A stretch of DNA of 64,000 nucleotides from contig JACZZP010000007.1 in NCBI GenBank assembly GCA_015183035.1, forward strand, positions 620,001 through 684,000, in the 5' to 3' direction. Each line of letters opens with the position of its first letter. Position 1 is the stretch's first letter. Made by a program: the position numbers and the translations under genes. Positions 21,838-33,385 of this stretch are shown one piece after another. The notes below the pieces were generated by a model. The model was not told the origin of the DNA. It did no database searches and saw only the letters and a program-made list of their open reading frames with translations. This stretch comes from Meloidogyne chitwoodi (lineage: Eukaryota; Nematoda; Chromadorea; Rhabditida; Meloidogynidae).

Positions 21838-22523
21838 TTTAAAATGTGAAATAAAGGAACTAAAAAAACATAATTTTTAACAACGAAGATGTTAAAAAAT
21901 CTTTACCATAATAAATATTGGTGAAAAAGGTTTATTTATAAAATATTTGAAACTAAAAATTTTAGAATCTGCAAATAAAGAAAATTGTCTGCATAAAAAA
22001 ATCCAAACCATAATTAAAGGTTTTATAAGGCACGCTTGCTCTACACTATAATTAAATATTCAAATATTTTTTCATTTTTTGTTTAAATGAAGAAAAATTT
22101 TTTATTTTTAATTAATTTATTTTTTAATTAAAAATTATTTATTTTTTAAAATATTATTTTTTTCTTAAAATTTTTTAATTTTATTTTTTTTAGAAATGCA
22201 CCCAAAGAACCAAAGTAACAGAAAAAACAACAATCTGTAAAAAATTTAATACTTCAATGCATCAATCAAAATGACAAATTTAATTTAAACAAAATTATTA
22301 ATTTTATTAAAAAAAGCAAAACAGTCCAGGTAGTTTTTTAATAAAATTTTTTTATAAAAATTTAATATTAATTAAAAAAATTAATATTTTTTAAGTTATT
22401 ACTATTAAAACATTTGTAATGAACTTATTAAAAAATGAAGAAATTATAAAAATTAACTCTACTAAAAAAATATTTTTATTGGAAGCTAGATAATTAATTA
22501 GAAGAAGAATAATTATTTCATAG

Positions 22524-22632
22524 AAAGAAAGATGTCGGGTATAGAATGGATCAACTTAATACCCAGATAAGAGAAATTAAGGAAAAATTATGGGACACTT
22601 CACATCTTTCTAAATGTAACGACGAGCAGATG
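22524..22632 (+). CDS. Candidate coiled-coil exon
   Basis: Acceptor TTATTTCATAG precedes an open stretch with KKDVGYRMDQLNTQIREIKE then KLWDTSHLSKCNDEQ and a GTAATT donor. The heptad-like spacing of hydrophobic residues (M-L-I-I-L) suggests a coiled coil. Unknown gene. A similar short helical segment is at 30437-30556. Confidence 0.3.
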
Positions 22633-22639
22633 TAATTAA

Positions 22640-24120
22640 TTTAATAAAACAAAATAAATATTAAAAAAATTATATTAATAAATTAAGATATAAATTTATT
22701 TAATCTGATTCCTATTTAAGTCCAAAGATGTGATACTATTGAGAATGTTAAAATTAAGTTAAATATTTTTAAATATCTATTATATTATTATAATTACATT
22801 TGGTTGCCTACAAGGCTAATAAATATACACTGATAAAATGTATAAATTCAACATCATTTAAAAAATTTTACTCAAGCCAAAACCCACTTTAAAGCAAGCC
22901 GAAAATTTTTCCAAATTTTCCTTACTTCCTAACATTTCCAAATATTTTTTAAACTTAACTATATCATTTAAACATATTAACTTAATGGAATGATGATTGA
23001 ATTAATAATTCAAACACTTCTTTAGAATTAAAATTTTTATTTAATAAATTTAAATTTTTAACGTAGATTACATAAAAAATGCTGCAAAGCAAGTAACCAG
23101 AATAACATTTTTAAAGAAAACTGTTTGGAATGTGAAAAATTAAAAATTGATTTCAAATAATTAATTATTAAATTTTAAATAAATATTTTTGTTTTTTAAA
23201 AATAAAAAAGATTTAGAGAAATGGTCCATAATGTTGACTATATTACAAATGCTAATATTCGAATGGATATCAAGACAACTTTGTCATAAAATTCTATATC
23301 GTGAAGCATCTAAAAAATTATCTAAAGTTGAAGATTGTGGTGTCTGATAAAGCTTTTGGCCTTGTTAGAGACATGCGAAGTAATTTACTCAGAGGCCGAC
23401 CTAATACAGGATCGCATCATTCACAAAAAATAATATTAAAATTTTATAATATATTTTTAAAATAAAATTTTTAATTTAAATATTTTTTCAAAAAATATAA
23501 TTGTTAGAAATTATTTTTTAGTAGTTCTTATTATGTCTAATTAAGTAGAAGATAATAATGACAAGTAAAATTTATACCTATTTATAAGAATAACTTACAA
23601 AAAATATTAGTTATTATTAGGAAACTAAACCTTAATTGAATTAATTATACAATTAGCAGTTTGGCAAACTTAACTCTTACAAATAACATTAAATTGGAAC
23701 AACAAATTCAAGAAACTAAATAAACTAATTAAATTCTAAAAATGAAAATATTTTTAAGCTAATTCATATAATCCAAAAACAATGCAAAATTGTCCAATAG
23801 TCCTCCTTAATATAATCAGCTCATTCAGTCAAGATATTGTTTCAAATCATTGACAAACGCGATCAAACTGCAATTCAAACACTACAAAAGTAAATATGAA
23901 GTCGAATTGTGTCATTTTGCCTAGGCAACTCAAACTTGTTCTAATCAAAAATCGTGTATTAATGCTTCGGCAACTCAGAAAATTGTAAAGGTACTTAAAA
24001 TATTTAAAATCAAAAATGAATAAATAAATATAAATATTATAAATACAAATAACTAGATAGACAAAAATTATTAACTGTGTCTTCCTTTAAATATATTATA
24101 AGTAAAACTTAATAACACAT
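22640..24120. other. AT-rich with a weakly coding-like patch
   Basis: 23217-23430 is more balanced and contains short open pieces in different frames (LHKILYREASKKLSKVEDCG; LVRDMRSNLLRGRPNTGSHH) but no single frame, so it may be a decayed gene. The rest is AT-rich. Confidence 0.3.
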
Positions 24121-24148
24121 GGAAATTTATAAAACTGTATTCTTGCAG

Positions 24149-24185
24149 TTTAGCATACTTGAAGAAATTAATTCCTCCGAAGATG
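24149..24185 (+). CDS. Candidate 37-nt exon inside a short repeat
   Basis: Acceptor TATTCTTGCAG and consensus donor GTAAGT bracket FSILEEINSSED. The 30 bp before it (AATTTATAAAACTGTATTCT) recur at 15870-15900, so it may belong to a mobile repeat and not a host gene. The opposite strand is open for 80 codons over the same region, so the strand is unsure. Confidence 0.25.
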
Positions 24186-24937
24186 GTAAGTTTGGACCAA
24201 TAACTAAAAAATTGTGTACGCCAAACAACACCTTTTATCACAAGTTTTTTGTTGCGGACCATAGGCCCGTTTAAAATAATAATTTTTAAAGGATAAGTAA
24301 AAGAATAATACATATATAATTAATTATAAAATATTAAATATACTATAATAATAAAAAATTATTTAATTAATTTTCAAATTATTTGATCATCAGAATCAGA
24401 TGCCAAGCTCATTTATATGTACAAGAAATACACGTGCCTCCTTGTTGAAAATAAGCAGAAAACTTAGAGTTTAAGAAAATAAAAAACAATTATTCTAATA
24501 AAATTAAAATTAAAAAAACCTGATGATCACTTGCTAATACACCACATTTAATTAAAATATCACGAAAAATAAAGTTTATTTAAATAATTGCATTTTTAGT
24601 ATAAATATTTGCATATAAACTATTTCACGCTTATTCAATGCCAAGGATCTCTAAAAATAGAAGATTTTATGTTAAAATTGGAGAATAAGGGCATGTGGAA
24701 ATGCTTGTGCCTGGTCAAATGAGTATACATAGTATAACTTTTTTGCCGATTTCGTCCGACATTATTATACCTCCGTCGTTTCACATAACTAAGAGAATTG
24801 GCCAATTCCTGACTTACTAAAATAATCACTTTTTACTTTTTAATCCAATTTTTAATTGCCCCAATATAATATTATACAATTTGCTATTAAATAAATAAAT
24901 AAACGCTTTAAAAAAGGTTTTAATAACAATCCAGTCA

Positions 24938-25034
24938 GGCCACGTTCGATCTTCCCTTCGCGGGGAAGGTCGAACCCAATGGCCGTGCAGCTCTGGTTGG
25001 AAAACCGGAGCTCCATAATATAATATGGAGGTCC
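24938..25034. ncRNA. GC-rich island of three consecutive hairpins
   Basis: In a 75-80% AT context this 97-bp block can fold into three stems. Stem 1 pairs 24944-24956 with 24963-24975 (13 bp, one G-U), extended by GGCCA/TGGCC (24938-24942 with 24980-24984). Stem 2 pairs 24989-24998 with 25003-25012 around a GGAA (GNRA) tetraloop. Stem 3 pairs 25007-25017 with 25024-25034 with one mismatch. Stems 2 and 3 share GGAGCT, so they are mutually exclusive. No function known: a structured RNA, a SINE-like relic with a GGTTCGACC box on the minus strand, or a hairpin element. Confidence 0.4.
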
Positions 25035-25252
25035 TAGAAATGAACCAGGGCACACACATTTATTCACATTTAAATTTTAACCAATAAATTATATTTTCCC
25101 AATTTATAAAAATATTTAAAAATTATAATGAATTTCCTCATAATAATAATTTAATATTCACATTTTTAATTTAAAAATATATTTTCGTTAATACCAATTA
25201 TAAATATGTTTAAAATTTTAAATTACTTATTTAAATTTATTTTCCTTTTGTC

Positions 25253-25260
25253 ATTCATAC
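25253..25260 (+). repeat. hAT target-site duplication, left
   Basis: ATTCATAC, identical to 28044-28051. Eight base pairs is the hallmark of hAT insertion. Confidence 0.93.
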
Positions 25261-25281
25261 CAGGGTTGGGTCGAAATTGGA

Positions 25282-25392
25282 AAAAGTTCGAAATCGAAAT
25301 TCCTTCGAAATCGAAATTTTTTAATTTCGCGAAATCGAAATAATTCGAAATAAAAACCTCGAAATTTCGGTTTTCGAAATCGAAATCGAAAT
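25282..25392 (+). repeat. hAT subterminal repeat, left copy
   Basis: 111 bp, identical by eye to 27918-28028 and in the same orientation. Composed of degenerate CGAAAT units; probably transposase-binding sites. Confidence 0.9.
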
Positions 25393-25439
25393 AATTCGAA
25401 ATTCTCAAAAATATGATAAAAAAAGTACACATTCATTTA

Positions 25440-27725
25440 TCAATAATTAAAATCATACAATGGCAAATTCATGTGCATAAAAATAACTTTTTCCAATGTT
25501 TCTGGATTTAACCTTACCCGCAGTTTGTTCACTATATAACCCGCTTTTGAGAATAGTCTTTCTGACTCACATGATCCAGTAGGTGCACTATTGTATTTTT
25601 TAAAGAGTTGCGCCAAGTAATAATATTCCGATGCATGTACTTTCCACCAAGCATACGGATCAATATTGCCTTTCTCCCTCTTAGAATGCAAATATTTGAT
25701 GATTTCAGCATTTGCAACAAGCCCTAATATTTTATTTGTTTTATTATTAAAAATAAAAAATACTATTTTGTGGCACAATTACACCAGAAGCACATGAAGA
25801 ATTCGACACCCTCCCCTCTGATCCGCTGCTACTATTTTCCTATTTTGTGAATATTTAATTAAAAAAATTAAAAGAACTAACGAATAATTCGTCGTAAAAA
25901 TTTTGTTTCCCTTGATTTGATGGAATGCGACAAGCATTGCGTCGTGGCACTTGTTTAGCGAGCCCAAGTAATTCCTTCAGATCATTTTCGAGCCATATTC
26001 GGATTTGTTCGTGTAAATCTGCAAATTGTTCAGGTTTTGTTTTGACTCGCGGGTCAAGAACAGTTGACAAAATGAGATTTCTATTTAAAAAATAATTGTG
26101 AAACATTGTTGTATTTATTTTAAACATACTTGTTTTGATTCCAATCTTTTAACAATGTGTCCAGTTTGTCCATCATTGCCTCCCTCAATTCAAAAGTCTC
26201 TAATTCAACTATTTCAGAACGAAATTTTTTTTCAAGCAAAAAATAATGGGGTAGGATATCACCAAAAAAACACCTTCTTGACTGCAATTTAGTTGTGAAA
26301 TTGGCCAAAATTTGAAGAATAACATTGATATTTTTAATCTTCTCCCATTCAACACGTGACAATTTTGGTAAAACTTTTCCTACATTTAAAAAAAGTTCTG
26401 AAAAGTTAGATAAAAATTAAAACCTTTATTGTTTTTCTTTGCTTCAGCACTATCACAAAAAAGATCAATAGCTTCACGATTCTCTAGAAATCTTTTTAAC
26501 ATATCATGCATACTTGTCCATCTAATTTCAATACTCTGGAAAATGAAAAATATCCCAATATTTAATATGAATAAAATTACCTTAATCAAGATTTTTGCTG
26601 GTAAATCAATTGAGTCTTGTAATTCACGGAACAAATCACGTTGTAATGAGGATTTTTTTATTTTTCTAATGATAGTTTTAATTTTTTCAATAGTGGAATT
26701 TCCTTCATATTCCTCTAGATTAACTGCCCTCAATCCTGCTTTAACGGCCAGGTTCAGTATATGTAAAAAACAAGAAAAATTGCCGTAACCGAGGATATTA
26801 GTGGCAGAAATCATGTTAGAGCCTAATTTTAGCTTATTAAAAACATCAAAAATTAAACCTCCATCACGTAGAATCATATGAATTTTGTGACCAGGAATTT
26901 CGAACAGCTCAATGCGACTTTTTATGTAATTTGCAATATTAATGCCTGTATGTCGTTTTTTTATTGGAATGCTCCCAAGAACCATGAAGCATGGAAGAAA
27001 ATCAGGTGTAATAAAATGTGCTGTTAAAGCTAAGAAAGGCTTAATTAAGATGGAAAAAATACCAATGAGATTATGAGTGAAATCATGTGAACTCCACAAA
27101 TCAGCTGTCAATGATATAAAATCCACAGTTTGAATATCCGCTTTCATTCGTTCAAACAATTTCTGATAAAGTATAGGCATTACTGTTCCGCTGTAGTATT
27201 TTCGGTGCCTGAATTATAATCGAATTATCCTTTAATTAATTAAAGAAAAAACCTGATTTTATAATTAGAGCAGAAAAATTTCAGCAGATGGCGGAACCCC
27301 GCTTTTTCAGTTGAGTAAAATGCCAGTCCATCGACGCACAAAAATTCGGTAACAATTTTATCACCTTCTTCAGCTTTTTCTCCCCCATTCTGCCATTGAT
27401 TAAATGCTTTTTCAATTGTTAGTGTTTTGCTACATTCTAAACTTGGACTTTGAACATCCGACTCAGGTTGATTTTCTTGTTCCTCGTCTTGAAAAATTTT
27501 CCTGTTAAAATTTAGTTTGACCACTCCTTTTTCGGCTTGTTTCTTTTTCTTTTCCAATAATTCTTTTTTTTCCTTGTACAATTGCCTATGATGATTTTTT
27601 AAATGAAAATTCAACTTTCCAGTTGATTTTGACTGTCCTCGATCAGTCTCATAATTACAATTTTTACATTTGGCATTAGATCCAAGAAGTGTAAAATAAA
27701 ATGACCAACTTGTTTTATCACTCAT
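25440..27725 (-). CDS. hAT transposase with BED zinc finger, intact seven-exon gene
   Basis: Exons: complement of 27253-27725, 26581-27208, 26424-26535, 26130-26397, 25882-26080, 25764-25839 and 25440-25723; 679 codons plus stop, in frame throughout. Introns are 44, 45, 26, 49, 42 and 40 nt, all GT...AG. For the third, an acceptor at 26380 (44 nt) is also in frame and would remove six residues. Domains: BED finger (Cys20, Cys23, His41, His45/46), a charged linker, then the RNase-H-like core with FISLTADLWSSHDF (first Asp), a CFLHILNLAV motif (CxxH), the LDPRVK block, and the C-terminal dimerisation domain from DPYAWWK (~607) through GSCESERLFSKAG and LNPETLEKVIFMHMN. Start ATG is the first in frame, just upstream of the finger. 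No damage seen, so it may be functional. Confidence 0.9.
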
Positions 27726-27917
27726 CTAATAAATAAATTAAATAAAAGAAAAATAAACATTTCAATTAAAAAATGATATTAAATAAATAAAAATATATGA
27801 AAAATAGACAATTAATTGATCAAATTTTATTTCAAAATGCCATAAAAATTTAAAATTTTCTCAAAAAATAGAATCCTTAGGGGTGTAAAAAATACTTCGT
27901 AGTGAATCGAAATTATG

Positions 27918-28028
27918 AAAAGTTCGAAATCGAAATTCCTTCGAAATCGAAATTTTTTAATTTCGCGAAATCGAAATAATTCGAAATAAAAACCTCGAAA
28001 TTTCGGTTTTCGAAATCGAAATCGAAAT
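27918..28028 (+). repeat. hAT subterminal repeat, right copy
   Basis: Direct copy of 25282-25392. The transposase promoter must lie between 27726 and this repeat. Confidence 0.9.
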
Positions 28029-28043
28029 TTCGACCCAACCCTG

Positions 28044-28051
28044 ATTCATAC
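28044..28051 (+). repeat. hAT target-site duplication, right
   Basis: ATTCATAC, the partner of 25253-25260. Confidence 0.93.
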
Positions 28052-28500
28052 GCCCACGTTAACAATTTATTTTACAAAAAATAACAATTAACAAATTCTT
28101 GATTATTTAAATAACAAAAGATTTTTAATTAACATTTGTTTTAATAAAAATTTTTGTTTTTCTTTCAAACAGCCGAAACAATTACCATAGTTTCCGTTTT
28201 ATAATTAAATTTTTTGGGAAATTTCTTTACAGGTATAAGCCGCTTGTTCTTTTTAAGTTTTGATTGAAAATTAGAAGTGCAATAAAAAGAAGGATCATAA
28301 TGATAACAACAAGCTGGAAGTAATAAACAAGATAAAAATGTTCTATGAAAGTAAAGCTGGCTGGACGTATACTGCAGGCAGGAGATGTAGTTGGAGTATC
28401 CACCAGAATAAAAAGCTTATTGAGTGAGCAGATGATTGGTTTGTCCCACTCCACAAGTAACCAGCAGGAGGTGTGGCAGATCGTTGTATTCGGACTGTCG
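28052..28500 (-). repeat. Repeat E, copy 1 (retroelement-like 3' region)
   Basis: About 450 bp matching 38815-39265 at high identity, and more distantly 62685-62850. It contains a short membrane-protein frame (28227-28485, minus) followed by a shared AT-rich 3' segment. That layout resembles the end of an env-like gene plus the start of an LTR. The hAT element lies directly against its left edge. Confidence 0.8.
28227..28485 (-). pseudogene. Membrane-anchored C-terminus, env-like (copy 1)
   Basis: On the minus strand the frame opens near 28485 with SPNTTICHTSCW, continues through a ~40-residue extracellular-like stretch with two Asn glycosylation sequons (NTT, NFT-like SFT in this copy), and then a strongly hydrophobic segment (YYFQLVVIIMILLFIALLIF) and a short basic tail ending in GLYL. 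The layout (Cys-rich ectodomain end, one membrane anchor, short tail) is that of the C-terminus of a type I membrane protein such as a retroelement or viral glycoprotein. No methionine start is present (the internal GTG is not meaningful here), so this is only the 3' end. Host membrane protein is the alternative. Confidence 0.45.
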
Positions 28501-28678
28501 ATATATTTAAAATTTTTTAGTTAATTGATCATTAAGTCAATCAACAATACAACAATCAACACTCAAAATAATGTTGTATGTGGTGGTATTGAAATTGGTA
28601 TTTCACAAATTTAATCAAACATCTATTTATTTTTATTAATTTCATAAAATTATTAATTTTTATTAATAATTAATATTT

Positions 28679-28824
28679 TAAGAATTTAATTTTAAATCTT
28701 ACGAAATTTATTTGTTGATAAAATTGGTAACATCTATTTAATCTCTTATTTTCAATTAGTTCTTTTAAATATGCGTCAAATTCTAGCTCGTGGACTTAGC
28801 CCAGACGCTGTCTCAACAAATTGA
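28679..28824 (+). repeat. Retroelement leader repeat, copy 2, with short start-like frame
   Basis: Partner of 15480-15600. From ATG 28771 a frame reads MRQILARGLSPDAVSTN and stops. The following 28825-29040 is a Ser/Thr/Pro-rich, GC-richer stretch in shifting frames (SPVSSPTPTSPM), perhaps the decayed N-terminal part of a Gag. Confidence 0.55.
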
Positions 28825-29044
28825 CTTTACAATGATTTTTTACTACAGAGTTCTGTTGAATCCTCAACAAATTCGATTTATAGATCTAATATTCTATTCC
28901 TTTTTTTCTGGATTCTTCTGGCTCATCGACTCCACAAATTACTAAACATTTTCTCCGGTTTCTTCACCTACTCCAACCTCACCAATGATTTTTCAGCTGA
29001 GATCAAGTACCTGTTTATGTGTTTATCCACCTTATGGATCTAAT

Positions 29045-29930
29045 ACAACTATTTGAGATAATAAATAAACAAATAAAACCTTTTTAAAAAAATTTTTTTC
29101 AGATAAATATATGACATGATTAATTTGTTCTAACTATAATAAAGTATATTCAATATTGATCATTAAATATAAATTATAAAATACAAATTTACAGATAAAA
29201 AATAATTATTTAAATTTATTTAAAAAAGGTGGCAACTTTAGTAATTATTACAAAATTTAAAATATAATAAACTATTAAATCAAAAAATTATTATTGAGAA
29301 CCAACTGGATGGCCTTTTTTTAAGAAATTTTAGAAAGATACCCATTTTAATAAAAAAATTAATTTAAAATGTCCTACTGTCCAACTTGAGATTATGTTAT
29401 TTACTTAGAATGTCATGTTTAAAAATAATAAAATATTTAATTAAATAAGCAAATATTAGATTCTGAAAACTTAAATAAAGATAATTAATTTTATGCTAAC
29501 CAAAATCCTTGTTGAAAATAGCATTAAATAAATTTATTTTCAAAATAAAACATCTTTTTAAATTTCAGAAATAATATTAAATAAAAAGAAGTGATCATGC
29601 TTATTTTAAATCATAAATCTAACAAATAAAATAGAAATGGCAAAAAAAAAGGTGCCCGGGCTATAAACCAGCATAACGAATTAAGTTAACTTTATTTATT
29701 CATATTACAATTTATTTTTATTCATTATCTATTATTTTTTTTGCTTCGAAAGAGGCAGGACAAAATATTTTATTACTCATTTTTACCGCAAGAGGCTTTG
29801 GCAAAAAAAATGGATTGTTGAATTTCGTATTCATAACAAAATTATTTTGATCTATCCGCTTATTTGTATCATTTTTATGATTTTTTATTTAATAAAATCA
29901 ATTCTTAAAAAACGATTGAAAATTTATAAA
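29045..29930. other. AT-rich, nothing recognised
   Basis: No gene or repeat partner seen. Confidence 0.4.
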
Positions 29931-29941
29931 AATCAGTGAAA

Positions 29942-30055
29942 AAATTTCTTGTAAAAGTTTTTCTTGGCTCTGGTCTCAGCTCTCAAGAAATTTCGCGTCT
30001 ATTTTGGAAGGAGCAGGAACGTAACAGTAATAACTTAAAATCGGCGCTGACATAA
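29942..30055 (+). CDS. Candidate exon, unknown protein
   Basis: An open stretch reads KFLVKVFLGSGLSSQEISRL then FWKEQERNSNNLKSALT and TAA. A different frame after one base (FRRKDH) continues briefly. It is GC-richer than the flanks and helical in character (LSSQEISRLFWKEQ). There is no clear acceptor, so it may be a decayed gene. Confidence 0.25.
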   Translation, partial: KFLVKVFLGSGLSSQEISRLFWKEQERNSNNLKSALT

Positions 30056-30436
30056 CTTTTTCGTAGAAAAGACCATTAGGTGAGTCAACAACTATAATAT
30101 TTTATATCTAACATATTTAAATAAAACTAGGTTTAAATTAATTAAATATGCATAGAACATTTACAATTAAAACATTTTGGCAAGCTTAAAAAAATTTTTT
30201 ATCCATGCTAAACCTAAATATATTTTTATTTCAAATTGAATTAGTAAATTATAATTAAAAATTTACTCGTACAATTTTTTATAAATTAATAAAAAAACAA
30301 ATAGGTATATAAAATTTTTTTAAAGTGTAAATTTTTAAAGTGTAATTTTTTTAAAACCAATTCTCAAATATTACCTAAAAAATTTTTATAACTATAATTA
30401 TTTTTTATGTTCATTTTTGACGAGGGGTGTTTTTAT

Positions 30437-30556
30437 AGAGCTAGAAGAAAAACTTGTTGAAATCAATTATAAACTTGGTGAAATAAGTTGAAAAAACAGA
30501 AAATTTATATTCAATCCTGAAGACCTATCGAATTTTGAAAAAAATAAGGAAATTAT
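30437..30556 (+). pseudogene. Coiled-coil-like exon with an in-frame stop
   Basis: Acceptor TTTTTATAG, then LEEKLVEINYKLGEIS, an in-frame TGA, and NRKFIFNPEDLSNFEKNKEI up to a GTAAGA donor. Apart from the TGA it is a good internal exon, so a broken or recoded copy is likely. Confidence 0.3.
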
Positions 30557-31107
30557 GTAAGAAACTTCAAAGATTCTTTTTAATATATGTACAGAGTTAA
30601 ATCAAATATAGGTATACTAAATTTAGTAAACAAAACGAAATTATACAGCTATATAATGATTTAAAAACGGTTTTTGGTAAATTTATTCATTAAATTTAAT
30701 ATAAATCTAGAATATGTGCCAAATAATTTTTAAAAGTTTATCATTTTAAATAACTTATATAGTCTCCGATTGCTTTTTGAAAAATAGTGGGTGCACCGAT
30801 AGTCCAAAATGCATCGCAAATATAATCCAGTATTTCAACTTGAAATACTCCAAAAAATATATTTTTTTATTAAATATAAGGAATAACAAATTTATGAATA
30901 AAAATATTATGGTCATTATTTTTAGTGCAATGTACTTAGATAATTAATTTTTCCCAGAATACTAATTATTTTAAAATTTATAAATTAGAGAACATTAATG
31001 GCACGGCGCTATAGATGTATAGCCATATCTTTACGCAATTCAAATTTTAAGTTTTATTTAATAAAAATTTTTTAATTGATTTCAAATTTTTATTCTTTTT
31101 AGATTAA

Positions 31108-31239
31108 ATGGGAGTAGTTCGACGAAACTACTCTTATGGGATAATAGATTCGATTAAACATTTTGAAAAAGGCATATATAATGAAAAAGTAGATAAGATC
31201 TTTAAATATTTGAAGAATCCGATCCTACCTTTAAATTGA
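31108..31239 (+). CDS. Small conserved ORF (43 aa), also seen at 45.2 kb
   Basis: ATG 31108 to TGA 31237-31239, preceded by a strong acceptor (TTATTCTTTTTAG). It reads MGVVRRNYSYGIIDSIKHFE then KGIYNEKVDKIFKYLKNPIL. A related stretch at 45215-45310 reads SDGIIDTIEHMEKGIYN and then has a TAA where this copy has GAA. Similarity between the copies is better in protein than in the surrounding DNA, pointing to a coding ancestor. Family unknown; probably part of a repeat-encoded protein. Confidence 0.35.
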   Translation: MGVVRRNYSYGIIDSIKHFEKGIYNEKVDKIFKYLKNPILPLN

Positions 31240-33155
31240 ATATATTTTTTTCTTCCACTCTAGCAAAAAACAAAATTCCGAATCAAATCTTTCATAATCC
31301 AACTAAAAATTAATATAATAACTAAAATAATTTTAATATTTTAAAAAATTCGATGAGATGAATGAATTTAAAAATTAAAGATAATAATTAATTATTAAAT
31401 AGTTTTAGTTTAAAATTAAGAAACAAAAATGGAGAAATTCTTAAAAAATCTTGTTATCATTTGAAAATTGTATAACTTTATTTAATTATATTCTAAAGGT
31501 AAGATTGTCAAATTAAAATAAAAAATATATTATTTAGAATTTAAAAAATAACAAATTTTATAAATGTAAATTAATTATGTTAATATGTTTAAATATTTAT
31601 TTTAACTAAATATTTTAAGCTAAAAAACATAAAAATAACAACTAATCTTATTAAATTAATGAAAAGGTACTAAAAAATTTATAAACTGATAAAGTAACAA
31701 TTTGAAAATTGTTCTAGTTATGGATTTTTTAAATTTTATCTAAAAAAGAATATATTTATATATTTTTTATAAAAATTTTACTTTATATTTATATACAAAT
31801 ATAGCAACATTTTTTTTAATTTTATTAGAAAAAGGTAATAAATAAATAAAATAAAATATTCAGTAAAAATTTCTTTTTATTTTTTTATAATAAAAAAAAT
31901 CTTTTTAATTACATTGATGGAGATATGAGGATATATCTATCCGCCTATCCGCGCACCAAAGAAGGGCATACAAATAGGAATATTTTATTTATTTTTTTAT
32001 TTTAGATTTTTTATTTATACAATTTCCTTATTTTTTTAAGGTTTCATTTTTTCTAAAATATATAAATTTTTAATTTTTTTTTAAATTCAGATTTTAAATT
32101 TATTTTTTAAATTCTGATTTCAAGTTTAATTTTAAATTCCTATTTAAAGTTTATTTTTAAAAATTATTTTTTCTAATTTTTATTTAAAATTTTCTTTCTA
32201 AAATAATGTTTAAAAATCTTATTTTTAATTAAAAATTTTTTTTCTGTTTTTAAATTAAAATTTCATTTTTTCTAAAATATTTAAATTTTTAATTTTTTAT
32301 TTTAAATTCTATTTTATTTTTTAAATTCAGAGCAGTTATGCATTAGAGCGTACATAAGCTCTTTATTCAGCGCAATGCAGGGAAGGATTAGATATTGACA
32401 AATAAGACAATTTGAATTTGTTACTGCAAAACTCGATCAATACCAGCTGGCTGAATGATAGGACAGCAAAAAGATTTAAATAAAAACATAGTTAATAATC
32501 ATATAAACAATTATTAAATTATGAAAAAGAATTCAATGGTTAATCTTAAAAATTCACAATTTAATGTTTTAACTACAAGCAGAAGTAAGTTTTAAAAAAT
32601 AAATTATTATTTTTACTTTTAAATATTATTTTAGATAATGTATATTTTTAATTCTAAATTAGTTTAATAAATTGTAATTTATTTTAAAAATTGAAAATAG
32701 TTACTAATTATTAAAAAATTCCGGACAATTTAAAATAAAAATTTCAAATTTAATGATGTGAGAATTGCTAATTTATTAAATGAAATAATTGAAAAAACTA
32801 AAAAAAATATTATGAAGAAACAACAGGCAGTAGTATATCTATTTTCCCGGTCCTATTCATTCTTCCTTATTAAAATTAACTTAAGCAAATCCTTTAGAAA
32901 TTATTAAAAAATTAAAATTTAAGATTTAGCCAATGAAATTACTCGAACACCTAAATAAGTTCTAATTTAGATAATAAACAAATATTACAATCTTATGCAA
33001 AAGGTGTAAAATGTCTATTATATACTACTATAATAATTTATTTATTTTGTAATTAGATGAAAGAGATAATTTAAAATTTGACTTATTGAGAAAAAGAGCG
33101 GAACATCAGTTTTAATGTCAAGCGAAGCCTGTAATAAATTCCACAATACTGCTTT
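31240..33155. other. AT-rich, no gene seen
   Basis: 31980-32330 alternates TTTTTTAAATTC-type words (a degenerate tandem tract). 32330-32470 is slightly richer in G+C, with a 13-codon open piece (FVTAKLDQYQLAE). Nothing supportable. Confidence 0.4.
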
Positions 33156-33159
33156 GAGC

Positions 33160-33385
33160 ATAAATTTTAATAGGCAACTTTGTACCTGAGAAAAATTTTA
33201 CATGGGCACCTTAAAAGCACTTTAACTATATAGGTATATTATAAAGTTATATAAAAACAATTTACAAAATTAAATTCAATAATTTTGATACAAATAAAAT
33301 AACTAATTTATATTTAATTTTTTAAAATTTATTAAATAAAATTAGCCTGTTTCTACGGCACAGACTGGTTCTACGGCACAATTAT
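33160..33385 (+). repeat. Dispersed repeat R3, copy 1
   Basis: About 220 bp shared with 53025-53245, including AAAATTTTACATGGGCAC, TATAAAAACAATTTACAAAA and GCCTGTTTCTAC...GACTGGTTCTACGGCA. In this copy TCTACGGCAC is duplicated. Confidence 0.75.

Larger units (their letters stand above)
25261..28043 (-). mobile_element. Complete hAT DNA transposon
   Basis: A 2783-bp element with perfect 8-bp target duplications (ATTCATAC). Ends are CAGGGTTGGGTCGAAATT and AATTTCGACCCAACCCTG, an 18-bp perfect terminal inverted repeat. Just inside each end is the same 111-bp direct repeat (25282-25392 and 27918-28028) packed with CGAAATCGAAAT words. The minus strand carries a seven-exon transposase with an intact frame. 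It sits immediately before the repeat at 28052, so it inserted at or next to that repeat's edge. Intact ends, gene and duplications argue for a recent insertion. Confidence 0.95.

Noticed and set aside
24826..25067. Two overlapping minus-strand ORFs over the GC-rich hairpin island
   Set aside because: Both frames are open only because the island lacks AT-rich stops; the strong stem-loop structure is the better explanation. One starts at a non-ATG codon.
26429..26788. 119-codon plus-strand ORF inside the hAT gene
   Set aside because: Antisense shadow of the transposase exons, which have clear domain matches on the minus strand.
28227..28454. Start of the 75-residue membrane ORF as a gene start
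   Set aside because: The first codon is GTG inside a longer open frame that extends upstream to SPNTTICH; so the segment is a 3' end, not a complete small gene.
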